From Acinetobacter lwoffii (lineage in GTDB: Bacteria; Pseudomonadota; Gammaproteobacteria; Pseudomonadales; Moraxellaceae): a stretch of 64,000 nt of DNA. This document shows positions 16,990 through 26,621 of the stretch, in pieces (positions within the stretch are counted from its first letter, which is position 1; each line of letters opens with the position of its first letter). Below the pieces are notes generated by a model that had not been told where the DNA came from, ran no database searches, and saw nothing but the letters and a program-made list of their open reading frames with translations. The position numbers and the translations under genes are program-made. The stretch lies in the NCBI RefSeq assembly GCF_024129735.1, contig NZ_JAMXXK010000001.1, positions 62,001 to 126,000 on the forward strand, written 5' to 3'.

Positions 16990-17077
16990 GTTTTTAGTTA
17001 TACTGCGTTGGCGTCATGTCATTCAAAATACTTAAGGTTTCAAATGCAGTCAGGAATTTATAAAGAAAAAATCCAAT

Positions 17078-17106
17078 AAAAAAGCGACCAATGTAGTCGC
17101 TTTTTT
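17078..17106 (-). terminator. Terminator of prfA-prmC (bidirectional form)
   Basis: Stem AAAAAAGCGAC/GTCGCTTTTTT with a seven-base loop, ending 20 bases past the prmC stop. It has a T-run on both strands. Confidence 0.85.
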
Positions 17107-17125
17107 ATAGAAAAAGAATTACAGA

Positions 17126-17944
17126 TTAATGCGGCCATTGCGCCAAAGTCACACGATCATTCCCGCCATAATCTTTAACCGTGCGGACTTGCTTATAACC
17201 CGCCTGTTTAAATAGATGTTGTACGGCATCTGCCTGATCATAACCATGTTCAAGCACCACCCAACCATTCACAGTCAAATGCTTCTTGGCTTGCAGAATA
17301 ATCATTTCAATATCGGCCAGACCTTTTTTATCTGCCACCAGCGCACGTTCCGGTTCAGTCGCCAGATTCTGCATATGCACATCATCAGCGTCGATATAAG
17401 GTGGATTCGATACAATGGCGTCAAAGAATTGACGGCCAAATGGCTTCAGCCATGAACCCAGAACAAATTCTACATTCTCAATATCATGTTGTTCCGCATT
17501 ATATTTCGCCACCTCAAGCGTAGGCTCGTAGATATCGGAAGCCGTTACTGTCCAGTTTGGACGCTCAGATGCCAGTGATAAGGCAATTGCGCCAGTACCT
17601 GTACCCAAATCTACTACACGGGCGTCATCAGGCAGGTCTAACTTCAACACGGTCTCAACCAGCACTTCAGTATCCGGACGTGGCACTAAGGTATTTTTGG
17701 TCACTTTGAGGTCTAAAGTCCAGAATGGCTGTGAACCAGTGACATAGGCCAAAGGCTCACCGGCAGCAATACGCGCCAACCCGTCTTTATACGCTTGTTC
17801 CTGTTCAGGCGTTAACTCCTGATCCTTTTTCATTAGTAGATCAAATGAATCAATCTTGGTGATGTGTTCCAGTAACCAGGCATTTTCCTGACGTTCGTAA
17901 CTTTCAGCTTCGCCGCGTAAAGCCAAGGCTTGTAAAATATTCAT
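17126..17944 (-). CDS. prmC: PrmC: release factor glutamine methyltransferase
   Basis: 272 residues. It methylates the Gln of the GGQ motif in release factors RF1 and RF2 using S-adenosylmethionine. It has the SAM-binding VVDLGTGTGAIALSLA and the catalytic NPPYI motif (SNPPYIDADD), with a PrmC-type helical N-terminal domain. The start overlaps the stop of prfA by one base (TAATG), so translation is coupled to its own substrate's gene, as in many bacteria. Confidence 0.97.
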   Translation of the reverse strand: MNILQALALRGEAESYERQENAWLLEHITKIDSFDLLMKKDQELTPEQEQAYKDGLARIAAGEPLAYVTGSQPFWTLDLKVTKNTLVPRPDTEVLVETVLKLDLPDDARVVDLGTGTGAIALSLASERPNWTVTASDIYEPTLEVAKYNAEQHDIENVEFVLGSWLKPFGRQFFDAIVSNPPYIDADDVHMQNLATEPERALVADKKGLADIEMIILQAKKHLTVNGWVVLEHGYDQADAVQHLFKQAGYKQVRTVKDYGGNDRVTLAQWPH

Positions 17945-19032
17945 TATCCACCATTCTGCTGTGCAAGCATGGCCAATTGATCCGCCTGATATTCGCGATG
18001 CAGGCTGTCCAGCAATTCAGTCAAATCACCTTCCATCACGGCATCCAGCTTGTATAAAGTCAGGTTAATGCGGTGATCTGTCATACGACCTTGCGGATAG
18101 TTATAGGTACGGATACGTTCTGAACGATCCCCCGAACCCACCAGGTCACGACGCATTTCCGAGGTTGCTGCATCTGCTGCTGCACGTTTGGCATTTTCTA
18201 AACGTGATACCAGCAGTGCCATCGCTTTGGCCTTGTTCTTATGCTGTGAACGCTCTTCCTGACACTCCACTACGGTGCCGGTTGGAATATGAGTAATACG
18301 TACTGCAGAATCGGTTTTGTTAACATGCTGACCACCTGCACCTGAAGCACGGTAGGTATCAATGCGCAAATCAGATGAGTTGATTTCAACCGAGGTATCG
18401 ACATCAATTTCAGGAAGAATCGCAACGGTACAAGCAGACGTATGTACACGGCCCTGTGATTCGGTTGCCGGTACACGCTGTACACGGTGCGCCCCACTTT
18501 CAAATTTTAAACGACCATAGACCCCTTCACCATTAATAAGACAAATGACTTCTTTATAACCGCCATGCTCGCCTTCATTTTCAGATAGAATTTCAAGACG
18601 CCAGCCTTGTGACTCCGCATATTTACTATACATGCGGTATAAATCACCCGAGAAAATCGCAGCTTCATCGCCACCCGTTCCGGCACGAATCTCCAGATAA
18701 GCCGAGTTGGCATCATTCGGATCTTTCGGAATCATCAAGATGTTCAGGTCAGCTTCAAGCGATTCAATTAAAGCTTTATTCTCTTTAATTTCTTCCTGTG
18801 CCATTTCCTTAAAGTCCGGATCTGACAGCATGGCCTGAGCTGTTTCAATGTCTTCTTCAGCCTGTCTGTACTTGGTCCAAACATTGGTGATTTCTGTTAA
18901 GTCATTATGCTCACGTGACAATTGACGGAAGCGCTTATTATCAGAAATGACTTCTACATCAGCCAGTAATGCGGTCAATTCTTCATGGCGGTCAGAGAGT
19001 TGGTCTAATCGTAAACGTAACGATTCTTTCAT
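17944..19032 (-). CDS. prfA: Peptide chain release factor 1
   Basis: 362 residues. It has the class-specific PAT tripeptide within [15 protein letters not shown], which identifies RF1 (UAA/UAG reading) rather than RF2, and the universal GGQ in [18 protein letters not shown]. The length matches the family. prmC follows with one-base overlap. RF1 promotes peptide release on the ribosome in the cytosol. Confidence 0.98.
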   Translation of the reverse strand: MKESLRLRLDQLSDRHEELTALLADVEVISDNKRFRQLSREHNDLTEITNVWTKYRQAEEDIETAQAMLSDPDFKEMAQEEIKENKALIESLEADLNILMIPKDPNDANSAYLEIRAGTGGDEAAIFSGDLYRMYSKYAESQGWRLEILSENEGEHGGYKEVICLINGEGVYGRLKFESGAHRVQRVPATESQGRVHTSACTVAILPEIDVDTSVEINSSDLRIDTYRASGAGGQHVNKTDSAVRITHIPTGTVVECQEERSQHKNKAKAMALLVSRLENAKRAAADAATSEMRRDLVGSGDRSERIRTYNYPQGRMTDHRINLTLYKLDAVMEGDLTELLDSLHREYQADQLAMLAQQNGG

Positions 19033-19377
19033 TTTCTAAAAAATCTCAAACATAGGCTGCGACTAAAAACCGATTTAGCACAGCGAAATCAAAAAATTGC
19101 GCCTAGTTTAACGACTCTGGCTTCTAATGAACATCATTATTGAGTAAGTCCGCGTTGCTATCATTCGTGCTCTACAGCATTTGTTAACAAATATGATTAA
19201 AAACAGTGGAATTGCTTTTTTTATAGTCGATCTTATTCTTATTTCTTGCCGATTTTACAATTCGCCAAATAAAGCAGGGAATTATGAAGAAACATCTTCA
19301 TATTGTTTTGGGCATGATTTGTTACATTTTCCGCATCGAAATAACTACAGTCCTGTAGATGGACACGGAGTGATGAC
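19033..19377. other. Intergenic region with 5' inverted repeats
   Basis: 345 bases between prfA and the first glycine-zipper gene. It holds two short perfect inverted repeats on the approach to that gene: TATGAAGA/TCTTCATA (19283-19302, four-base loop) and CTACAG/CTGTAG (19345-19358). These could be leader hairpins or regulator sites. No gene is seen. Confidence 0.4.
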
Positions 19378-19794
19378 ATGAAACTCAACGCACTTTTAAT
19401 GAGTACAGTTTTAGCTGCTGGTTCAATGATGACCGTAAACGCACATGCCGACAGTACAGCGCGTGTTGCAGCAGCAAGTGCTTTAGGTAGTGTTGCAGGT
19501 ACAGCATTAGGTAAAAACATGGGCGGTAATACCGGCGCAACCATTGGTGCTGCTTTAGGTGGTGCTGGCGGTGCAGCGGTTGCAAGCAGCAAAAAAAACC
19601 GGACTGAATCTGCCATTGGTGGCGCTCTAGGCGGCGGTGCAGGTTATACCGTAGGTAAAAATATGGGCGGTACTAACGGCGGTTATATCGGTTCAGCTTT
19701 GGGTGCTGCCGGTGGTGCTGCACTAGGTAACAAGATTGCCAAAGATAAAGCAGCTGAAAAACGCTCTAAACACTGGAAAAAACGTTACCGTTAA
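19378..19794 (+). CDS. Glycine-zipper envelope protein (copy 1)
   Basis: 138 residues with a cleavable signal peptide (about 24 residues, ending AHA-D). The rest is almost entirely Gly/Ala with glycine-zipper repeats (ALGSVAGTALGKNMGG, IGAALGGAGGAAV, IGGALGGGAGYTVGKNMGG, IGSALGAAGGAALG) and a Lys/Arg-rich tail. Such repeats form packed membrane helices in outer-membrane or periplasmic proteins (17-kDa antigen/RcnB-like glycine-zipper group). The ribosome site GGAG is 7 bases from ATG. It is followed by its own terminator and then a paralogue with the same layout, so the pair came from a tandem duplication. Confidence 0.8.
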   Translation: MKLNALLMSTVLAAGSMMTVNAHADSTARVAAASALGSVAGTALGKNMGGNTGATIGAALGGAGGAAVASSKKNRTESAIGGALGGGAGYTVGKNMGGTNGGYIGSALGAAGGAALGNKIAKDKAAEKRSKHWKKRYR

Positions 19795-19836
19795 TTTGCG
19801 CTCAGGCAGTTTAGACCAGACGCTATATTTAACATG

Positions 19837-19862
19837 AAAAGCACCTTTTGGTGCTTTTTTTA
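19837..19862 (+). terminator. Terminator of glycine-zipper copy 1
   Basis: Stem AAAAGCACC/GGTGCTTTT, four-base loop, long T-run. Confidence 0.9.
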
Positions 19863-20039
19863 TTGTGGCTTTAATACGTGAATTTTCAATTAATACATGG
19901 AATTATCCTGTCCACATCATGAATAAATTAAGGAGATAAAAATCACAATTCGCCAACACTGCCTTCATGCTGTTTTGCGCTTGCTAGATTAAATTTATCT
20001 CATCAACAAAATATAGCTAGATATATAAAAGGTGTCCTC

Positions 20040-20495
20040 ATGAACTATAAATCTCTAATGATCGCTGTCGTAGCAACCTCAGCCATGGGTATGACAGCTG
20101 CCAATGCAGGCAATACAACCAATACAGCTTTAGCTTCTGCTTTGGGTGGTGTCGTTGGTGCCGCAGTAGGCAATAAAATGGGTGGTACCACTGGCGCAAC
20201 AATCGGTTCAGCGATTGGTGGCGGTGCAGGTGCCGCAGTAGCTGCAAATAAACGTGACCGTAATGGTGCGATTATCGGTGGTGCCCTAGGTGGCGGTGCC
20301 GGGTATGCGGTAGGCCGAAACATGGCAGGCACTAACGGTGGTTATATCGGTGCGGCACTGGGTTCAGCAGGTGGTTCAGCCTTAGGTAAGAAAGTTAGCG
20401 AAGACCGTCGTTATGATGACCGCAGCGAACGTCGCTATAACTCTTCTCGTAACTACCGTTATAACGATTATCGCTATAACAACCGTCGTCGTTAA
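20040..20495 (+). CDS. Glycine-zipper envelope protein (copy 2, Arg/Tyr/Asn-rich tail)
   Basis: 151 residues, paralogous to the preceding gene: signal peptide ending ANA-G, and glycine zippers at the same places (ALGGVVGAAVGNKMGG, IGSAIGGGAGAAV, IGGALGGGAGYAVGRNMAG, IGAALGSAGGSALGKK). The C-terminus differs: about 35 residues rich in Arg, Tyr, Asn and Asp, a low-complexity basic tail. The leader between the copies contains a separate promoter region, and AAGGTG precedes the ATG. The function is unknown; envelope location is inferred from the signal peptide. Confidence 0.8.
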   Translation: MNYKSLMIAVVATSAMGMTAANAGNTTNTALASALGGVVGAAVGNKMGGTTGATIGSAIGGGAGAAVAANKRDRNGAIIGGALGGGAGYAVGRNMAGTNGGYIGAALGSAGGSALGKKVSEDRRYDDRSERRYNSSRNYRYNDYRYNNRRR

Positions 20496-20525
20496 GATTC
20501 TCCCCCCCTTATTCTTTCCTCCTTT

Positions 20526-20553
20526 ATAAGCATCTTCGGATGCTTATTTTTTT
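20526..20553 (+). terminator. Terminator of glycine-zipper copy 2
   Basis: Nine-base stem ATAAGCATC/GATGCTTAT closed by a TTCG tetraloop and followed by a T-run. Confidence 0.92.
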
Positions 20554-20665
20554 GCCTTTATTTTTTATCTTTATCTTTTGGTTTACACTTATATCGATTT
20601 TTTTCGATATACAAATACATTCTAAAGTCGTATGCTTTTAGAGATGTTTATTTAAGAGTAATACT

Positions 20666-21670
20666 ATGCGTACGCTTAACGATACCCAGTTCTCTATACT
20701 CGAACTGGTTCCTGTTCGTGACGACAAGAGCATTCAATTCGCGCTGAACCATGCGCTGGAACTTGCCCAAACAGCAGAAAAATTGGGTTATCGCCGGATG
20801 TGGCTGGCAGAACATCATAATATGGATGGTATTGCCAGTTCAGCAACTGCAGTTCTCTTAGGCTATTTACTGGCGAATACCAAAACCTTAACTTTAGGCT
20901 CTGGCGGAATTATGTTGCCCAACCATGCACCGCTGGTCGTGGCTGAACAGTTCGGCACATTGGCGACGCTCTATCCGGACCGGATTGAACTGGGTTTGGG
21001 CCGTGCTCCGGGCACCGATCAAATGACCATGCGTGCCCTACGTCGTGGCCGTCAGGAAACCGAAGATCAGTTTCCGCAGGATGTTCTGGAAATTTTGCAG
21101 TATTTTAAAGATCCAATTCCAGGACAACGTATTGTGGCGACGCCGGGTCAAAGCACGCACGTACCCGTATGGCTTTTAGGTTCCAGCCTGTTTAGTGCAC
21201 AGCTGGCGGCGAAACTTGGTCTGCCATATTCCTTCGCTTCGCATTTTGCCCCGCGTATGCTGGGTCAGGCCATTCAGCTGTATCGTGAAAACTTTGAACC
21301 GTCTGAATATCTCGACCATCCCTATGTTTCCATGGGCGTTCCGACTTGTGTCGCAGATACCGATGAAGAAGCACAATATCTGGCGACCAGCGCCTATCAA
21401 CGGGTTTTATCACTGATTCGTGGGCAAAGCCTGAAACTTAAAGCACCAATTGATTCGATGGAAGGTCTGTGGTCGCCGCCGGAAAAAATGTCAGTCGATA
21501 ATTTCTTTGCCATGGCTCAGGTCGGTTCCAAAGAAACCGTTAAAGCTGGGCTAGAATCGCTTTTAGCCAAATATGATGTGGATGAGTTTATCTTTACTTG
21601 TGACATCTATGACACTGACAAACGTCTGCACAACTTTGAGCTATTGATGCAAATAAAAAACGGTCAGTAA
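20666..21670 (+). CDS. Luciferase-like (LLM class) flavin-dependent oxidoreductase
   Basis: 334 residues in the MsnO8/YhbW branch of bacterial luciferase-like monooxygenases. Typical segments: [10 protein letters not shown] at the N-terminus, [48 protein letters not shown], and [30 protein letters not shown]. These enzymes use reduced FMN and oxygen on unknown small substrates. It stands alone between terminators. Confidence 0.88.
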   Translation: MRTLNDTQFSILELVPVRDDKSIQFALNHALELAQTAEKLGYRRMWLAEHHNMDGIASSATAVLLGYLLANTKTLTLGSGGIMLPNHAPLVVAEQFGTLATLYPDRIELGLGRAPGTDQMTMRALRRGRQETEDQFPQDVLEILQYFKDPIPGQRIVATPGQSTHVPVWLLGSSLFSAQLAAKLGLPYSFASHFAPRMLGQAIQLYRENFEPSEYLDHPYVSMGVPTCVADTDEEAQYLATSAYQRVLSLIRGQSLKLKAPIDSMEGLWSPPEKMSVDNFFAMAQVGSKETVKAGLESLLAKYDVDEFIFTCDIYDTDKRLHNFELLMQIKNGQ

Positions 21671-21684
21671 ATGAATGAGAGTTG

Positions 21685-21719
21685 CATCTACCTATTCTCA
21701 GCAATGGGTAGATGTTTTT
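21685..21719 (+). terminator. Terminator of the LLM oxidoreductase gene
   Basis: Stem CATCTACC..ATT/AAT..GGTAGATG (about 13 pairs, six-base loop) with a TTTTT tail. Confidence 0.85.
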
Positions 21720-22022
21720 CATCTTTAAAGATAAATGACTAAAAGAAACATCCCAGTAAAATCATTTCTATCGACCTCCTCCATTAAAAAACTTCTTCCC
21801 TAAACGAACACTTCACTTCTTTTCCTTCATCCATCTCAGCAAGTTAAAAGTCATTCCTTTTGGATCGCATGTAAATCTATTCAGTCTTCAATAAAATCAG
21901 ATTTTATATTTTGCTCAAATAGATGACTGTCTAAGTTAAATTTTTCACTTTACCCTGGCTTGAGTTTTTGTTTATATCTCATACAAAGAAAATTAATTAT
22001 TAAATAAATTCAAGGAATTCTA
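21720..22022. other. Intergenic region, about 300 bases
   Basis: AT-rich. Contains AAGGAA just before the next ATG; otherwise I see no gene, hairpin or clear promoter. Confidence 0.4.
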
Positions 22023-22586
22023 ATGTCTACCAAGCAGGATCCACACGCTGGTATTTTTGAAAATCGCCCCGAACATTTTCAGCAGTTTAATGGAATTAAA
22101 GTGCCCTCTTCCGAACTGTTAGAATTGGATTATGCAGATAAAGATATTGCTATTATTGGCACAGATCAGTTTACCGTGAGCCAGCTGGATAAAATCAGTC
22201 AACATGCCCGTTCGGTAAAAGTTTTCCAGATTAATCCTGCTTTTGTACTGCCCGGTTCCGACCGAATTCTGCAACGAATTATTAATCACCCATTGATTGG
22301 TAAAAATCGCCGCTTATTTAACAACCGCATTAAAAGCCTGCTTTCTCTGCGGTTTTTAGAAAATCAGGTGCAGAATTTGTGGCTAAGACGCCAGTTAATG
22401 CCAAATCTTGCATCTTCCCGTAAAATTTATCTGAAATCAGATCATTATTATGCTGCCCTACAGCGTGAAAATTGCCACCTAATTACCTGGCCGATTCTGA
22501 AAATTTCGGAAAATTCAATTCATTGTATTAATGGTGAACAGCATCCGGTCGATATCATTATTCATACTTATTTAGCAGAAAAATAA
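22023..22586 (+). CDS. Shortened flavin-monooxygenase-like protein (single domain)
   Basis: 187 residues. Parts align by pattern with the NADPH-binding domain of Baeyer-Villiger/flavin-containing monooxygenases. IAIIGTDQFTVSQLDKISQHARSVKVFQINPAFVLPG corresponds to the second Rossmann strand and the 'VtvfqRtp.wvlP' segment, and KSDHYYAALQRENCHLITWPI...INGEQHPVDIII to the 'YypaLqrpNVeLv..pI...dG....DvII' region. Full enzymes are about 500 residues; the N-terminal FAD domain is absent and GxGxxG is replaced by IIGTDQF, so activity as a monooxygenase is unlikely. The ribosome site AAGGAA is good. Either a decayed gene that is still open or a repurposed domain. Confidence 0.6.
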   Translation: MSTKQDPHAGIFENRPEHFQQFNGIKVPSSELLELDYADKDIAIIGTDQFTVSQLDKISQHARSVKVFQINPAFVLPGSDRILQRIINHPLIGKNRRLFNNRIKSLLSLRFLENQVQNLWLRRQLMPNLASSRKIYLKSDHYYAALQRENCHLITWPILKISENSIHCINGEQHPVDIIIHTYLAEK

Positions 22587-22794
22587 CTCACGCTGGCGAG
22601 TAAAAATGAAAAATTGGTAAGCTGATAATGAGATTTTTATTTACGTATCAAGAACCGACATGATGATTTATTCAACAAAATGAGCAAAGAAGACTCTTTT
22701 ATATTTCAGAATATGATAGTTGGTATTTTCTTAGAATTATAAAATTCATACATTATTTCGATTAATCAATGCTTACTTGTAATTTTTAGCTATA

Positions 22795-22820
22795 AATCAA
22801 AGCCAAACCGAAGTTTGGCT
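22795..22820 (-). terminator. Probable terminator of ppsR
   Basis: Eight-base stem AGCCAAAC/GTTTGGCT with a four-base loop, 12 bases past the ppsR stop. On the minus strand it is followed by a T-rich but interrupted tail. Confidence 0.65.
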
Positions 22821-22832
22821 CTGGCTGGTTTC

Positions 22833-23669
22833 TTAACCGATTCGACGTTTTAAACCGGTCATCTGCAACACACGTGTTGAGATTTCCTCAATCGACATTT
22901 CAGAGACATTCAGGTACTTGATGCCTTCCGAAATATAAATCCCTTCAATCGCACGTAACTCCATCTGACACTGACTAAAGCTGGCATAACGGCTATTGGC
23001 CTTACGCTCAGAACGAATGGCCACAAGGCGTTCCGCATCAATCATCAGGCCAAACAGCTTGTTTTTATGCGGTCGCAGCACGGCTGGCAGTCGGTTATCA
23101 TCCAAATCTTCTTCAGTCAGTGGATAGTTCGCCACGCGAATACCGAACTGCAAAGACAGATAAATAGAGGTCGGGGTTTTACCTGAACGCGATACACCAA
23201 TCAGGATCAGGTCAGCTTTATCATAATGACGGGTACGTGCGCCGTCGTCGTTATCTAAAGCAAAATGAACAGCATCAATACGGGCCTTATAAGACTCAGA
23301 GTCGGTCACCGCATGGGTCTGCCCGACTAAAGTTGTAGGAATCGTGCCTAATTCATCAGCCAACTTACTAATAAGCCCTTCAAATACATCGAGATTTACT
23401 GCATTCGCAGTATTAATAATGTCGCGCACATAGGGATCAACCAGGGTATCAAATACCAGCGGTTTTTCACCGTCGATTTGAGCTCTTGCATTGATCTCTG
23501 CAACCACGTTTGTGGCCGCTTCTTCGGAACTAATGTAAGGGATAATATGAATGTCAAATTTCACATGCGGAAACTGCGCTAACAGCGAGTGTCCAAGGGT
23601 TTCAGCGGTGATGGCGGTACCATCTGAAATAAAGAAAACACTACGCTGAATTTGTTTACCTTCCGACAT
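22833..23669 (-). CDS. ppsR: PEP synthase regulatory protein (kinase/pyrophosphorylase)
   Basis: 278 residues of the DUF299 family. The P-loop-like GVSRSGKTPTS is in the middle and the family C-terminus SRYASFSQCQMELRAIE...NVSEMSIEEIS is present. PpsR inactivates PEP synthase by ADP-dependent phosphorylation of a Thr near the catalytic His and reactivates it by phosphorolysis. Divergent to ppsA, its substrate, which confirms the assignment. Confidence 0.95.
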   Translation of the reverse strand: MSEGKQIQRSVFFISDGTAITAETLGHSLLAQFPHVKFDIHIIPYISSEEAATNVVAEINARAQIDGEKPLVFDTLVDPYVRDIINTANAVNLDVFEGLISKLADELGTIPTTLVGQTHAVTDSESYKARIDAVHFALDNDDGARTRHYDKADLILIGVSRSGKTPTSIYLSLQFGIRVANYPLTEEDLDDNRLPAVLRPHKNKLFGLMIDAERLVAIRSERKANSRYASFSQCQMELRAIEGIYISEGIKYLNVSEMSIEEISTRVLQMTGLKRRIG

Positions 23670-23768
23670 TAAAATTCTCCTCCAACATTTGTCTTAGTGC
23701 TATATAATCTTTATAGTAAACCGATCTTACATGACTGTCGCTTAGTAAAATCAAAAACCTAGATGATT

Positions 23769-23777
23769 TGCTATACT
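23769..23777 (+). promoter_or_regulatory. Possible extended -10 promoter of ppsA
   Basis: TGCTATACT (extended -10 form) lies about 47 bases before the ppsA start codon. No good -35 is seen, which is common for extended -10 promoters. Confidence 0.4.
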
Positions 23778-23823
23778 CTCATGCCGAGATAGTGATTAAT
23801 ACTGCAAAAGTGGAGTAACAACT

Positions 23824-26202
23824 TTGGAAGCGCGCGTAATTGGTCTGGAAAAATTAGGGAAGCACGACGTTGAGCTGGTCGGTGGGAAAAACTCATCACT
23901 AGGCGAAATGATCAGCCACTTATCAAATGCTGGTGTATCTGTGCCAGGTGGTTTCGCAACGACTGCCGATGCCTACCGTGAATTTCTCGAGCAAAGTGGC
24001 CTAAACGCTAAAATCAATGCAGAGCTTGCTGCACTCAATGTTGATGATGTAAATGCACTTGCTGAAACTGGCGCAAAAATTCGTCAATGGATTGTGGATA
24101 CTCCACTTACGCCTGCATTAGAACAAGAAGTTCGTACAGCATTTGCAGAACTTTCTAACGGCAACCCTGACATCGCGGTTGCCGTTCGTTCTTCTGCAAC
24201 TGCAGAAGATTTGCCGGATGCTTCTTTTGCCGGCCAGCAAGAAACTTTCTTGAACATTCGTGGTATCGATAACGTTCTGATCGCAATCAAAGAAGTGTTT
24301 GCATCTTTGTACAACGACCGCGCAATCTCATACCGTGTACACCAAAACTTTGCCCATGATGTAGTTGCCCTGTCTGCTGGTGTACAACGCATGGTTCGTT
24401 CAGAAACTGGCGCTGCAGGTGTGATGTTTACGCTAGATACTGAATCAGGCTTCCGTGATGCAGTATTCATTACTGCATCTTATGGTTTGGGTGAAATGGT
24501 CGTTCAAGGTGCAGTTAACCCGGACGAATTCTATATTTCTAAACCGCTTTTAAATGCAGGCCGACACGCGATCCTTCGTCGCAACCTGGGTTCTAAGCAC
24601 CAGAAAATGATTTATGGTGAAGAAGCATCTGCAGGTAAATCTGTTGTTGTCGTGGATGTTGAAAAAGCTGAACGCCAACAGTTCGCTTTAAACGACCAGG
24701 AATTACAAGAACTTGCTAAACAAGCGCTGATCATTGAAAACCACTACGGTGCACCAATGGACATCGAGTGGGCAAAAGATGGCGATGATGGCAAGATTTA
24801 TATCGTTCAGGCGCGTCCTGAAACTGTAAAAAGCCGTGAAAATGTCGGCACTATGGAACGCTACCTGTTGAAACAACGCGGTACTGTGATCTGTGAAGGC
24901 CGTTCAATTGGTCAACGCATTGGTTCTGGTAAAGTCCGCATTGTGACGTCTATTAAAGAAATGGACAAAGTACAAGATGGTGATGTTCTTGTATCTGATA
25001 TGACTGACCCGGATTGGGAACCAGTCATGAAACGTGCAGCTGCGATTGTAACAAACCGTGGTGGTCGTACTTGTCACGCAGCAATTATTGCACGTGAGCT
25101 TGGTGTTCCTGCAATCGTGGGTTGTGGTAATGCAACTGAAGTTCTTGTAGACGGTCAGGAAGTGACTGTGTCTTGTGCTGAAGGTGATACTGGCTTTATC
25201 TATGAAGGCGCACTAGATTTTGAAATTCAAAAGAATTCAATTGAGTCTATGCCTGCTCTTCCATTTAAAGTAATGATGAACGTGGGTAACCCGGATCGTG
25301 CATTTGACTTTGCTCAAATTCCAAACGCAGGTATTGGTCTGGCGCGTCTTGAATTCATTATTAACCGTATGATTGGTGTTCACCCGAAAGCATTGATCAA
25401 TATTGACAGCCTTCCACGTGAAACACGTGCAGCAGTCATGGCGCGTACTGCAGGTTATGCATCTCCAATCGAATTCTATGTAGAGAAACTGGTCGAAGGT
25501 ATCTCGACACTTGCTGCTGCATTTGCAGACAAGCCAGTCATTGTTCGTATGTCAGACTTTAAGTCTAACGAATATGCAAACTTGATCGGTGGTAAGTTAT
25601 ACGAGCCAGAAGAAGAAAACCCGATGCTAGGTTTCCGTGGTGCAAGTCGCTACGTTTCTGATAACTTCCGTGATTGCTTCGAACTTGAATGTCGTGCATT
25701 GAAAAAAGCACGTGATGAAATGGGTTTAACCAATATTCAGATCATGATTCCATTTGTTCGTACTGTTGCTGAAGCGAAACGTGTAATTGAACTTCTTGCA
25801 TTAAATGGTCTTAAGCGCGGTGAAAACGGCCTTAAAGTGATCATGATGTGTGAACTTCCAACCAATGCTTTATTGGCAGATCAGTTCCTTGAACATTTCG
25901 ATGGTTTCTCTATTGGTTCAAACGACTTGACACAATTAACACTTGGTCTTGACCGTGACTCTGGTATTGTCTCTCACCTATTTGATGAGCGCGACCCTGC
26001 GGTTAAAGCGTTGCTTTCTCTTGCAATTCAAGCATGCCGTAAAGCTGGCAAATATGTAGGCATTTGTGGTCAAGGTCCTTCCGATCACCCAGATCTTGCA
26101 CAATGGTTAATGGAACAAGGTATCGACTCTGTGTCTTTAAACCCAGACTCGGTACTTGAAACTTGGTTCTTCCTGGCTGAAGAAAAAGTGCAAAAAGCAT
26201 AA
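23824..26202 (+). CDS. ppsA: Phosphoenolpyruvate synthase
   Basis: 792 residues, TTG start with GGAG 9 bases upstream. It converts pyruvate, ATP and water to PEP, AMP and phosphate at the start of gluconeogenesis. Seen in order: the ATP-grasp-type N-terminal domain ([26 protein letters not shown]), the phospho-histidine domain with catalytic H418 in [15 protein letters not shown], and the PEP/pyruvate TIM-barrel domain ending with the active-site Cys loop [11 protein letters not shown]. The Thr of GGRTCH is the expected PpsR target. Divergent from ppsR. Confidence 0.98.
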   Translation: MEARVIGLEKLGKHDVELVGGKNSSLGEMISHLSNAGVSVPGGFATTADAYREFLEQSGLNAKINAELAALNVDDVNALAETGAKIRQWIVDTPLTPALEQEVRTAFAELSNGNPDIAVAVRSSATAEDLPDASFAGQQETFLNIRGIDNVLIAIKEVFASLYNDRAISYRVHQNFAHDVVALSAGVQRMVRSETGAAGVMFTLDTESGFRDAVFITASYGLGEMVVQGAVNPDEFYISKPLLNAGRHAILRRNLGSKHQKMIYGEEASAGKSVVVVDVEKAERQQFALNDQELQELAKQALIIENHYGAPMDIEWAKDGDDGKIYIVQARPETVKSRENVGTMERYLLKQRGTVICEGRSIGQRIGSGKVRIVTSIKEMDKVQDGDVLVSDMTDPDWEPVMKRAAAIVTNRGGRTCHAAIIARELGVPAIVGCGNATEVLVDGQEVTVSCAEGDTGFIYEGALDFEIQKNSIESMPALPFKVMMNVGNPDRAFDFAQIPNAGIGLARLEFIINRMIGVHPKALINIDSLPRETRAAVMARTAGYASPIEFYVEKLVEGISTLAAAFADKPVIVRMSDFKSNEYANLIGGKLYEPEEENPMLGFRGASRYVSDNFRDCFELECRALKKARDEMGLTNIQIMIPFVRTVAEAKRVIELLALNGLKRGENGLKVIMMCELPTNALLADQFLEHFDGFSIGSNDLTQLTLGLDRDSGIVSHLFDERDPAVKALLSLAIQACRKAGKYVGICGQGPSDHPDLAQWLMEQGIDSVSLNPDSVLETWFFLAEEKVQKA

Positions 26203-26214
26203 GCAATTGTGAAT

Positions 26215-26243
26215 AAAAAAGACCCTTTTATAGGGTCTTTTTT
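26215..26243 (+). terminator. Terminator of ppsA
   Basis: Stem AAAAAAGACCC/GGGTCTTTTTT with a seven-base loop. Confidence 0.9.
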
Positions 26244-26621
26244 ATGAGATAGATATTATGATTTACTGTTTGAAAATTAATAATTAAAGGCCTAATCGCA
26301 AGATAAACGATTGAATTTATAAATATAATTAAATCAAAGCTTATCAACACATGAAAACTGTAATGACAAACAAATACCAACAGTAAAGTCATATCAAAAT
26401 GGCAATAATAATGAATAACCATTGGATGTTCGGGAAGATATTTTTAAGAGTGGTGATCCTTGCAATTTTGTATGGGCGCATTTTTAATGAGAAATATGAT
26501 TGAAAATCCTCAATTAATCTATATCTTACGATAAGAGGATGTTTGTTTTCAAAACAGAATTCAATACAATCTTGATCAAAGCTATTATCAGTTCACATTT
26601 ATATATTGAGATTCAGTCTAT
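26244..26621. other. Intergenic region, about 380 bases
   Basis: Strongly AT-rich. Short open frames exist on both strands (a 30-codon frame at 26411-26503 and a 64-codon frame on the minus strand), but neither has a ribosome site, so I do not call them. Nothing else is seen. Confidence 0.4.

Noticed and set aside
26228-26422. 64-codon minus-strand frame after ppsA
   Set aside because: It overlaps the ppsA terminator, is AT-driven in composition and has no ribosome site.
26411-26503. 30-codon hydrophobic plus-strand frame
   Set aside because: No ribosome site or promoter could be seen, so it is likely chance in AT-rich DNA.
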